A stretch of DNA of 49,218 bases, taken from NCBI GenBank assembly GCA_034698045.1, contig JAQGAU010000046.1, positions 1-49,218 on the forward strand, read 5' to 3'. Of this stretch, positions 1 to 10,585 are shown in pieces. Source of the stretch: Paramacrobiotus richtersi. Taxonomy: Eukaryota > Tardigrada > Eutardigrada > Parachela > Macrobiotidae. The notes below the pieces were generated by a model. It saw nothing but the letters and a program-made list of their open reading frames with translations. It was not told the DNA's origin and did not search any database. The translations under genes and the position numbers were made by a program. Positions within the stretch are counted from its first letter, which is position 1. The number at the start of each line of letters is the position of its first letter.

Positions 1-2100
1 ACGGCAGAGGAAGAAGACGAGTTCGGGACTCCAATATTTCGCCGGTTTCGCTTCGTTTATTTTGTTCTGCTAAGCTTCCTGGCATTCATCGGAAGTCTAT
101 ACCTTTTTTTTACACTATGGCGGAAAGGTTTCTTCAAAATCCATTTCTACCTCTTTGTTGGACATCTTTCGGTAATTTATTTTATCTTTGGAGTTTTCAT
201 CCTACCCTTCTATATCACCATGTAAGTGACTTTTAGTGTTTGAATACGGCAACTGTTATAATGATAATCATGTAAATGAATTTGGTGTCAAGTGTTTTTT
301 TGATTTTGAATTGATTGAAAGGCTTCTCACTGGTATAGGTTTACATTAGACGGATACTGGCCGTTCGGAGTTGGCCTGTGTATTACATTCAACATTGTGC
401 ACAACGTCTGCGTTTACGAAATGCAAGTGACGGTTGTTTTGGTAGCTGCTGATAGGTAAGAACGTAAATTCAGAATAAATGCACATTGCTGTTAATGGTA
501 ACTGTAATGTAATGTGCTTAAACACGTTCCAGCAACTCTAGATCTAAGTAGAATTCCGCGTCATGTATGCCAATAGTAATCGCAATTACGCTAAATGATG
601 CCGAATGTGTATAATTCATATGCGTGACTGAACAATTAAGCATTTCTCGGATGTGACCTTTCTCGTAGATTGTGGGCAATGCAGTGGCCGCATCACTACC
701 GCACACACCGTAGTTTCCGCAACATGATACTGACACTCGCATTATCTTGGATTTATTGTTGTTTCACAGGTATTCGAACATGTTTAACTACCAGAACTAG
801 CTAATTAACGAATAGATTTCAAACTTGTTCAAAATTTCCCGCATAACAAGTGTCCTTATGCTTCTGAATACTATTGTAGTTTTTCCTACCGTAATCCATG
901 ACCGGATCACTCAGTCGTACAATTCAACCGTTTGTGACATCGCTATCACTCCGAATTTTCAGTACTGGAAAGCTACAATCACGATGGGATTTTTGATACC
1001 ATCGGTTGTTGCTTTAAGCATTTACGGAACCATATTCTACATTGCTGTAGTCCGCCTATTCAGAAAACGCTCCCTAGTCTCTGCGGCGACAACCAATGCT
1101 ACCGGTCACTCTCCATCATTTCGCGGTACATATAAATCTAGCAAAATATCATGTTGAAGTGTTGTGAACTTTATGGACTATTGTGACGAAAATAAGCAAG
1201 TAATGGGATTATTAACTGTTCTCCATATAACTAAAAGCGTAAATATCTAAAATTACAGAAATACGGAATGCCTAACGACTGTTAAAATTATATGTACGGC
1301 ATACAACAATAAGTACAAAAATATGCAAAATTTGCAAATTTAAAAAAAATAAAGTGCATAAACAGTAGTAAAAGAATATATTACATAAAAAAGTAATAAT
1401 ATAAAATTTAAAAAAATGCAAAAGGTACTATCAACGACAACAACAGACACGGCACCGCATAGGATAACGAAACCAACGAATTCAGGTGCGAATTCTCTCG
1501 CGCGACCGGCTCCGTTTATCTGTTTCCGGATACAGGAGCGATGTCTAATTAAGAACAGCTGCAAGCGACTTTAAATATCATCCAGGCACTTTAATTTGTG
1601 TGATATTTATTATTTATCTTGTGAGCACATATTTCCACTTCCCACAGGTCAAACTGGAACACCGTCACAGGTCCCGACTGCTGTGGATGACCGTGATCTT
1701 GACAACCCGCCAAGTATGCCACGGAATCGCGCCTTTTCAACGAGAAGCTCAAACAGACCAGGACACAATGCAGAAAAAACTGGTGGCGGTACTTTAGTTC
1801 GAGTTAACACGCAACGCGAGGAGCGAGTGCTCTTCGTAATGCTGGTGGTAGTTGTTAATTTTCTCGTGTGCTTACTGCCCTATGCCACATACTGCGTCCT
1901 GTGGTTCTACGATTTAATGGTACGGTGAACGACAGAGTATGGCTGAACACTTGGTATACCTATTTGGTTATGTTTAGGCCCCAAACCGGTATTTCTTCAC
2001 TGTTGGTCATTTGCTGCTCTTCAGCCATCCCGTTTTGGACACATTCGCATTTACTTTTACCAACAAGGAGTTGCGACCTTCGCTTAAATGCTGGAAGTGA
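1..2100 (+). CDS. Class A (rhodopsin-like) GPCR, divergent, 5' end outside window
   Basis: Seven-transmembrane receptor of the rhodopsin-like class; the upstream N-terminus is cut by the window edge. Readable exons are 1-221 (TM1-TM2), 339-455 (TM3), 669-769 (ICL2 and start of TM4), about 816-1125 (ECL2 and TM5), 1648-1919 (ICL3 and TM6) and 1978-2100 (TM7, helix 8, TGA stop). Phases agree at 221/339, 455/669, 1125/1648 and 1919/1978. The TM3 spacing from Cys 3.25 to DR matches muscarinic/aminergic receptors, but the aminergic Asp 3.32 position is His. The DRY motif reads DRL, and NPxxY reads HPVLD. The junction between 769 and about 816 does not close: every donor in exon 3 is phase 1 and no acceptor restores the TM5 frame. 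The gene may therefore be a pseudogene, carry an unseen micro-exon, or contain a base error. The ligand is unknown. Confidence 0.75.
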
Positions 2101-3154
2101 TAGAGGTCAACAGAATTCAGGGATTTATAAAGCGGAGGAGTTTCATGCTGTTCATTTCTGGTATCCCGTGAAGAAATCAGATCAGTCGGCACAGTTTTTG
2201 TTTCATGAACGCACTGTTACGCTAATACTACAGCGGTAGTTAACTGGCCATTCTGTTTCCTAACATCCTATTTTTAATTAACCTGCGATGACATTTCCTG
2301 TAGCCGAGTCAGATTAAAGGATCTTGACTGGATGACGTTTCATGCATAAAGCACATATAGAGTAATATGGTATCAAATTTGTGAGTTGAAAGTACGGTAG
2401 TGTAGGTGACCGGTAAACCATGCGTACATTTTGCCTGGAAGACGAAACGAAACTTGAAATATTAATACGTTGCAAGTCGAAAGGTCCCACTATAAACATT
2501 TCACGGTATACCTATTTCGTTATCAATACCACACTGTGCTTGGTTTTAATTACTCGAATCACACGATCACGATGATTAATTTTCAACTGTTTTCGAAAGG
2601 ATTATATATACAGACGCATATATACATTCCAAATTTAGGCTACGTTTTGTAGATTTTTGATGCAACCTAATACTTTAGCATAGGACTTTACATTGGTTGA
2701 CAGTGACAATAATTTGCGTTGTAAGTCACACACGTACTACATCGCGTGCAGAACAACACCTGTATCCAGTCCCGTTTTCAAATCAACCGTGGTTTCATTC
2801 AATGTCGGTCACGTGCATATGGGAATAATTAGTGATATTAGTTCTACGTATACCGAATTTTAGCATCATACACTGCAATCAAGTAAAGGTGTGTGACTGC
2901 AGAATAGGTGGTTAAGAAAATGCAGTTATGCGGCAAAAAAGGGGCTTTTAAACTTAAAAATATGGTTGTTTTAACTGGAGAAAGCTGCTGCCTAGAAAGT
3001 GCGGGGAAAATGTACGCAGGGGATTTCACGCAAGGAATTTGGGTTCAAAAGGTGGAAAAGGGGATTGTCGGGAAGGTCGCAACACAGTGAAACGGAGAGC
3101 ATTCCAAACGGTGTCTTGCAAATCTGCACACTACAAAAAACAGTGATGCGTCAC
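2101..3154. other. Intergenic, no gene recognised
   Basis: The stretch lies between the 3' end of the GPCR and the 3' end of the SMYD-family gene, which converge. A 60-codon open frame at 2908-3090 (+) has Lys/Gly-rich low-information content and no intron-linked neighbour, so I do not call it. I see no RNA gene or repeat. Confidence 0.5.
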
Positions 3155-5299
3155 TTACAAGCCACTCTTAAGGGCTAAAGCGTGCAGTTTTTGTAGTTTC
3201 GGTATGGTTACCCTGCGGACCGTTAACATATCCTTATACACCGGGTGATCTGTCCCGTGGGTGATGGTTAGTATCTTTTCGGCTTCCTCCAGTGATTTCT
3301 TCGCTTCTTCGAACTTTCTAGCTCCCACTTGGTGTCCCCCTTGTAAGACCAGACGGATTCCCAAGAATGAGGAAAGACCATGATAATATCGATACGCATT
3401 CGTCTCTTCCAAATACAGCTTCCATCCCAATTCCGTTTCCTGATCAGCGAGATGGACGATCAGTTTTACGTAAAAGATATTCAAAGGGAACAGTATCTTC
3501 TTGACTTCGGAGTAGAGTAGTGAAAGGTCACTGCGCGCAGCCATCTGCTGGCGCTGAATCGCTGCTGAACTGTCTGAGTTTTCAAAGAGACCGGTAAAGG
3601 CATCAACGGAATCTTTGGCTCTTGACATGACATCGATAGATTTTCTGACATATGGATCGTTTTTCGCGACCAAATGTCCACACTTTGTGCAGGGTCTTGG
3701 TAGGAAAGTCTCCGTCATCGGGACGGCACCCTCACAGAACGCTTCGGGACATCGGACGCTTCGCATCATGTTATCGCGATGCTCATCCAGACAATAATCA
3801 CATTGGCATAAAAAATAATAATGCTCCTAGAACAAAAATCCGAACTTTACAAAACACATTACGCTGGTGTTGCAAAAACAATGCTTAACCTGGATTAATG
3901 TTTGTCTTTGTCTAGTCATGTCCATGCAGTTACAATAGCAAATCCTGACGTCTCCGACTGAAGGGATACTCTCCAACGCCCTTATGACGATCTCACAATA
4001 TCCGTTATCTGTGCGAATCATATAATCGGCGTTTGGTCTGCATGCATGGTCAAACCGAGTCGCGCCCAATGGAAGTGCAGCTCCAATGCCGTATGGTCGA
4101 GCGCCGTCGTACAAGGTCATGGCGTTGACAATTAATCTGCTGTATGCATCCATTATGGCCTGTTTATCAGTTGGCATATTGGCCTGTCCAAGAAATCCAA
4201 CAAGTTTCTCGATCGTCATTGTGAAAGCGGTGATTTGCAGGATCGACGATTGAATCTATTTAAAAATGCTGGTCTTTTACAGTACATATAAGCATTGACG
4301 AGGGTAGGGCTACAAAGTCTTGTTACTAAATTAGCTATAACAATATTTCCTTTTGCCATGGATTGCAATCGAAATGGAGATTTTGTTGATATTTACGGGT
4401 ACGAGAAGATGCATTAATTGGTACTAGGTAAGTGCGCTCGCTGTTGGCTAGCACTGAATGACCGAAGCGAAAGAAGTACGAGTACGCATGATAATTTTTA
4501 TGTGCTTAGATTCTAATGCACGTATTATTAATATTTATTTATTAGTATTAATTAATATTTATTTATTGGTATTTATTAATATTAATCAAATAATAATATT
4601 TATTAATATTTATTTAATATTAATATTTATCTACCGACGGACAGACACGAAAATCATTTTGACCTGAGTATAGAGGACCTTCGCTCCGCTTCGGTCGATT
4701 ATTACTGACCTTGTCAGCATGTGTGCACAGAGAATCATAAGTACGGTCGCAAGGTGGCCAACAAGCATCAGGTGGGTCAGACCGTTCTCCTCGAGACAGC
4801 TTACAAATTATCCGCGCTAATAAGCGAATGTTGGCTTCCGGGACGTCTGTGCCTTGATTCCGGCATAACAGCAATCGTTTGCATTCTACCTTGTGATCTT
4901 TCCACGCCGCTTTGGCGCATTTTTGGTCACAAAACTGAGCAAACTGGCATTGAGTACAGCGTTTTAGAGGGGTAGTTTCTCCTTCGATGGGCCTGCGAAA
5001 ACAATCATGTAATAGGCTGATAAGCTGTTTATGTTGCGTATAAAGGACTTTATTTGCAGAAGGCCACAAAAATACGTCTAAAAGATAAAAGCTTTTAACC
5101 GATCAGGTCAGTTTGTTCCACTTGTTAGCAGCTGTCGTGAAGAACAAACTGAAGTCTTCGATGTTGCGCGTGAAGACCAGTCTTGCGTAAACACGTACCT
5201 TCTGAGACAATAATGGCAATACGATGCTGCATGTTTTTCATCCAAAACATAAGCCCATGGTTTATTACGCATAATGACATCTCCCTTTTTGTAAGACAT
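3155..5299 (-). CDS. SMYD3: SET and MYND domain protein (SMYD family, SMYD3-like)
   Basis: Predicted lysine methyltransferase of the SMYD family. Exons on the minus strand are 5299-5199, 4992-4635, 4255-3890 and 3826-3155. All phases close, giving about 498 residues. A zinc-binding MYND finger (CxxC, CTQC, CDQKC, HKVEC) is split by the first intron. The SET C-lobe follows, with FDHACRPN standing for the family NHSCxPN motif. The post-SET CxCxxC reads CQCDYC, and a helical C-terminal domain comes last. The start is uncertain: the ATG at 5299 sits directly after a good acceptor (tattatcag), so an upstream exon carrying the SAM-binding GxG strand may exist; I could not find it. The last codons before the TAA (3157-3155) contain a perfect donor (cttGTAAGT), so one more exon is possible. 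SMYD3 is the closest family member I recall, but orthology is not proven. Confidence 0.85.
4515..4634. repeat. AT-rich low-complexity tract (ATTTATT-like)
   Basis: A run of degenerate TTAATATTTATTTATT units lies inside the second intron of the SMYD-family gene, immediately next to the donor at 4634. It is simple sequence with no coding content. Confidence 0.8.
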
Positions 5300-6293
5300 G
5301 CTGATAATAATGAAACAAAAATGGGCAGTATTTTTTAATCATATATTTATCACCCAGTAGAGATATAGTGAATATCTCCTGGAATTAGAAAAATTGCAAA
5401 ATAAAATCGAGCACTGAAGATCTCGTCCAATACATCAGATTTACCGCAGACCAGAATGAACTCCGCATCGCACTTCCTTCGCATTAAAGTCGTGCTGTTG
5501 AATATGCACACATGTTGTAAGCTCACGGTGCTCGCATGGAAGTTTATATTTAGATTTTAGAAAGTTGCGACTTAACCATATAACACTCGTACCATAAGTG
5601 CATGCATGTACATAATAATTTCTGTATGCGATTTTTTAAACTACTAATACTACTGTATGTGCTCTGCCATTAAGAGCTGCCGTTGACCTTCCGTTACCAG
5701 TAGCCAATATGTTGCACGAATTGTAATGTCTAACCATCAATTTATTTTACTGTTTGCGGATCAAAGGTTTCGGATTGGTATGAAAATTAATGAACAAAAC
5801 CGGCAATAAGTGCTAATTAAGGCCACCGTGGGACAAGAAGAAAACTATGCAGACGTACTGTATGTGACATTATAGTGTGCCGGTACATGATAATATGATG
5901 ATGGTAACGGGATTCTTATCTTTATAATGAATAATAAGACAACTCTTATAACCTTCAAAAAAATCAAAGATTAAAGATGCCGGACCCGGAATTGCCAAGC
6001 ATAAGGTCACGTTAGACCGTTACGCAGTTGGTCAAAGACGTTACCGTTTAACATGTCCTATTATTGTGAACATATACGTACAAGTACCTAAGGACGTACC
6101 ATGTCGTCGTACGCGGTACGCCGTACGGCGTGCATCGATTATTCCAGTACGCTCACACAATCGGCAAGCCAGTGGCCATCCGTTCTGCCACTGTTTCATA
6201 TCGAAATTCAAAATTTTACGCAGAACGTGGTTTTCAGGCTGCCGATATTCGAGAACCAACGTTTAAGAATACGGATATCTGTTGATCATAATA
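5300..6293. other. Divergent intergenic region between SMYD-like gene and astacin gene
   Basis: The two flanking genes point away from each other, so this 1 kb should hold both promoters. A GTAC-rich cluster with a perfect 14-bp palindrome lies at about 6095-6131. No other gene or RNA feature is visible. The overlapping open frames at 6041-6487 are not supported on either strand, apart from the astacin first exon. Confidence 0.5.
6118..6131. promoter_or_regulatory. 14-bp perfect palindrome ACGCCGTACGGCGT upstream of astacin gene
   Basis: The palindrome sits in a cluster of repeated CGTAC/GGTAC words about 165 bp upstream of the astacin-fusion start codon. Such symmetry can mark a dimeric transcription-factor site, but nothing else supports a function. 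Confidence 0.3.
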
Positions 6294-9200
6294 ATGACAC
6301 GAACTCGCAGAGTATTTACCGTTTTTGCAATACTTTGCCTGTTTTCCTCAGCACTGACCACTGTGCGACCAGGTGCGTGATATTGTTTTGGTTTTTCAGC
6401 ATCTGGGAACTGCAGAGAGTCCGCTGATTGACTGATGATTGTACACTTTTGCAACTCGTGCGGTTGATTCTGTGTACTTCGCCACATACAAAGATCTTTA
6501 ATATTAATAGATTGGAAAGACTACATCGATCCGGATATCTTCAATCAGTATGTCGGCAAGTACCTCAATTACAAGTTTGATGGGGAACGCTTCGAGGGGG
6601 ATATTGTGGGCATCGAGACAACTACACCGGAAGCCACGGTATTTGCACGATATCTGTCTGAACAATGAAAATTAAACGCACGTAGTTGGTTACAGTCGTA
6701 ATTCTAAATTTTTATTTAAATTTGTTTGCATTTAAGATTTTTTGGTTAGTAAACAATCTGCATTCATCGCTGGTTTGCCTTACTTATCAGCATTTTTGTG
6801 GAAACTTTGAAAATATCTTTACTTATATCAGATCATTAATTGCAGCTCACGGTTCTGGCAAAAAATGTGATCAATGACGAGAAGGCTCGATGGCCAAATG
6901 GAACCGTGCCTTATGAAATCAGTGATAAATTCCGTACGTATTTCTGTCGTTTCTTGGAATTTCGCAAGCGGATTTCTTTCGAAAGCTTCGAAAAAATGCG
7001 GAGCAAATGGTCTATAAATGCCAATGCTAAATCGCCGCTACCGGTATAATTCTGCGAAAAATGCCTCCAATTTGCATCATGTTTCGATATGGTAATTAAT
7101 TGCGCATAAAACTGCCAATTTTCGCAGGACCAACGGAGCAAAGCTTGATCAAAAAGGCCATGCGTGCAATCTCTCTTCTAACTTTCAGCTGTATTACGTT
7201 TGTTCCACGAAGTACCGAGGAAGATTTCGTCCAGTTTAGTCGTGGTTTGGGGTGAAACTGCTGAATTTTCTCATTAGTCCTCTGACGAATTTTCTGTTCA
7301 ACGCGGTTCCGACATTGCAGATGTTTCTCGAACATCGGGCGTCAAGGCGGCATCCAGGTCATCATGCTGACCCGGGGATGTTTAGAAAATCTCGGTGACA
7401 TTCAACACGAAATCCTCCACGCTCTGGGCTTCTTCCATGAAATCTCCCGGTTCGATCGGGACCAGTATGTGACGTTGAACTGGGATAATATCGGCAAAGG
7501 TGTGAATAGTTGCGCAACATTTGTGACAATATTTTGATGCTTTCCGGCTTTGCAGAAGACCAAAAACAGTTCAAGAAGTACAGTGATGCCAGTACCTTTG
7601 GCATGCCGTATGATTACCAGTCTGTCATGCAGTATCCTTTCACGGCATTTGCTGTGGATCCAGAACTGCCCACGATCGTCCCGACGAAACGCCACGCTCG
7701 CATTGGTCAGAATAAGAATCTGTCGCCGTTGGATGTGGCGAAAATCCAAATGGCGTATAACTGCGGCGAAGTGGATCCGGCGCATCTGGACGCCGAAATA
7801 AAGCGTAAGAATTCAGTATAAAACATCCGGAATAGTTAACGTAGACGTCTTGCTTAGTTTGAGTTAATTCGTCACAGAATTTTCAATATTCACAAAATAT
7901 TCCACAGATCATACGAAATCGACCCCCGCTTCAATTTCCTCAACTGCCGCACCAGTAACATCCCCAACAACCCCCAAAAGCGCTCGTCCCAACCGGAAGC
8001 AATCATCCGCAGCACCGATAACGTCAATGCCGGCTAACTCGATGGAGCTCCCTCCCGCTGTCCCCAAAGACAAAATTCGCTTCGCCGGTGTGCAGTGGAA
8101 TGTCCAAAAGCCTGACGAAACATCCACCATAAAGTACGATACGAAAAATGTCTTCCTGGACAATAAGGGCTGGTTACATCTACAACTATCCCACCAAGAG
8201 GGAGAGTGGACCTGTGCCGGCATGACATCGACTGACACCTTCGGTTTTGGCCGTTATGAGTTCCATATTGAAAGCCGACTCGACCAGCTGGATTCTAATG
8301 TTGTTTTCGCCGTGTACAGTCATTCCAAAAAGATTGCCGGTAATGTGGCTATCCAGTTTGCCCAATGGGGAGACGAAAACGCCGATCCGGCCAGTTATGC
8401 CGTGTCACTGCAGTCTGTTCCTGGATCAGCTAATAAGGGTGTGTCGAATTATCGTCCTTTTACCTTTTCGCTTAGTGGGACATATACAACGCATTCTTAC
8501 AACTGGCTACCGGATTCCGTGGCATTCAGCTCCCAGCATGATCACCAGTACAACAACTCCGCTTTGGAATTTTTCAGCTGGAAGTTTTTACCACGGGACG
8601 CCTCGTCTATCCCGAAAACACCGCTCCCTGTTTCCATTAAATTGTGCCTGAATAAAGACGAAGTTCCGAAGAATGGCAAAGACGTGGAGATTGTCATACA
8701 TTCCTTCAAGTTTTATCCGGCACCGGCAGTTTTGCGGAAACGAACCGAGAACATCAAATTTTCCGGTTATGACTGGACGGTTCGCCAGTCGAACGAAGAT
8801 GGAAAATTTGGACCGACTGCTAAGTGGGATGGTTACAATGTCGCTTTGGATTCGAACGATCTACTGCATCTTCGTCTTACGCAAACAAACGGGGAATGGA
8901 TGTGCGCGGAAGCATCAACGATCCAGAAGTTAGGCTTTGGTCGCTATCAGTTCCAGATTGAAGCGCCAATTGATAAATTCGACCGGAACGTCGCGTTTGT
9001 AATGTACAGCCATCCGCCGAAAGAATCCGGGGTGGCCATACAGTTTTCCAAATGGGGCAAAGAGGATGGGAATCCGGGAAGCTACGGCATATGTCAGATG
9101 ACACCGGGTCCGGTCAATCCGGAAATGCCTGACCGGTTCCATACATTCCCGGTTTCTCTCTCCGGGACATATACCACACATTCCTACAATTGGTCGACGG

Positions 9201-9718
9201 ACGGTGTATCCCTTTCTTCGCAACATGGACACCAGGATGGGAATTCCAATCAAGAGTTTTTCGGCTGGGAATACCGCTCCCGTGATTTGGCAGCTATCCC
9301 CCAGACCCCGTCAGTTGTATACATTACCTTGTGCTTGAATAAAGGAAATCCGCCAACCGATGGGAAAGAAGTGGAAGTTATTGTTCACTCCTTTATCTAT
9401 ACTCCTAATAAGCCGACTGCAAGTAAAATACCCCCTGTATCCGTTACTTTGGCGCCTCCAGCCCCGACCATTCCGGCTCCAGTTGTGCCGACAGCTTCTG
9501 TTCCCATTATCATCCAAGCGGAAGTGCCGGATGCTAGAAGTACTTTCCCATACAATGCAATGGTTACGGATTTCGATCCGTATTCGTACCCATTCGGAGT
9601 TTCCCGGATTAACGGATTAGGATATGGGAACCGAAATAACCGATACTCTGGCAGTAATAATTGGAACAATGGCTATGGTAGTAACACGTACGGGACCGGA
9701 AACTGGCGGACATATTAA
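6294..9718 (+). CDS. Secreted astacin (M12A) metalloprotease fused to two GH16-like domains
   Basis: Zinc endopeptidase of the astacin family with an unusual C-terminal extension. Exons are 6294-6372, 6511-6638, 6846-6933, 7128-7251, 7321-7499, 7556-7804 and 7908-9718. All phases close, giving 885 residues. Order: signal peptide (1 to about 22); short propeptide with the FEGD aspartate-switch motif; mature start near ARWPNGTVPYE; zinc site HEILHALGFFHE (169-180) with all three His and the catalytic Glu; Met-turn SVMQY (222-226), where the family usually has SVMHY. After a Ser/Thr/Pro linker come two tandem beta-sandwich domains (about 339-558 and 566-782). They match the bacterial GH16-like type (WTCAE strand, FGFGRYEF, THSYNW, KEVEVIVHSF). 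A Gly/Asn/Tyr-rich tail ends the protein. The GH16 acidic motif is NVAIQF and GVAIQF, so both domains should be non-hydrolytic and perhaps bind carbohydrate. Reading through the last intron gives a stop at 7821 and an astacin-only form. An AATAAA lies at 9959. Confidence 0.93.
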
Positions 9719-10585
9719 CGAATAACGTAAGGCAAACATGTCAGTCTTTTAATAGTACATTTTTATTTCGATTAGTGCAAATCTGTGTCATCGCTGCAGA
9801 TACACCGACATTTTTTATACATATGTGGCTGCACGTAATCTTGAGGTATCGGAAGGCCTTTTATTTTTTACCTTTCCAGATTTTGGTTAACGGTTCGTAA
9901 TATTTGTTTAAGAATGTTCACCGTGCCATGTGTGATTCGCTGTTGTGATTGTATGAATAATAAATTTGTGTTTTATGATAATGTAATCACTGTTAGAAGT
10001 TTATATAACTGTGTGCGGGTGCGCGTATGTAAACCATTAAAATTTCGATAGTCTTTGACCATTTTCCACGCTTCGCTGAAACAACGAAATCTGCCAGAAA
10101 ATCAGTTATTAGCTAGTGGTCGTAACCGGTTCGCGAGACCATACGTGCCGTTAGTTCAAGTTGTACCTGTAACGTCATATATAACAGGATCATGTCCGCA
10201 GTATGTGAGGTAAATCGTCTAGATAGGAAACCCTACAATCGACGCAAGCAGCGGGCATCACTTCCGCATTTTGTTTGCAGTCAGCGTATAGCAGTTGATA
10301 AACTTATTCATGGCCATTCGGTATCACGATGTGTGAGCCAGTCCAAATATGTACCAGTTGAACAACACACCTAATAACACTCTACAGCTCAAACACCTTC
10401 CGCTTATCAAAACACAACAGCCCACCGTTATCAAGTCTGTTAGACAGCCACCACGCACGAGAAACAATTTGCTGATGCAGCACATATTCAGATAAGTCAA
10501 CGGTACTGTTAACGGCAAGGACCTGTTGTTATTCGCCGCCACCTTGCGTAGTTAAGTATAGAGTATTGTTTCTACTATAAAAAAA
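9719..10585. other. Intergenic: astacin 3' UTR and G-beta promoter
   Basis: Two genes on the same strand are separated by 867 bp. The left part holds the astacin 3' UTR, with AATAAA at 9959-9964. The rest should be the G-beta promoter and 5' UTR. The open frame at 10192-10374 has no recognisable content. Confidence 0.5.
9959..9964 (+). terminator. Canonical poly(A) signal AATAAA of the astacin-fusion gene
   Basis: AATAAA lies 241 bp past the TAA stop, with T/GT-rich sequence (tttgtgttttatg) just after it. This is a good position for 3' end processing. Confidence 0.55.

Noticed and set aside
2908-3090. 60-codon plus-strand open frame
   Set aside because: Composition is Lys/Gly-rich with no family resemblance, and it lies in the spacer between two converging gene ends.
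7096-7785. Minus-strand open frames across the astacin exons
   Set aside because: They are antisense shadows of well-supported coding exons.
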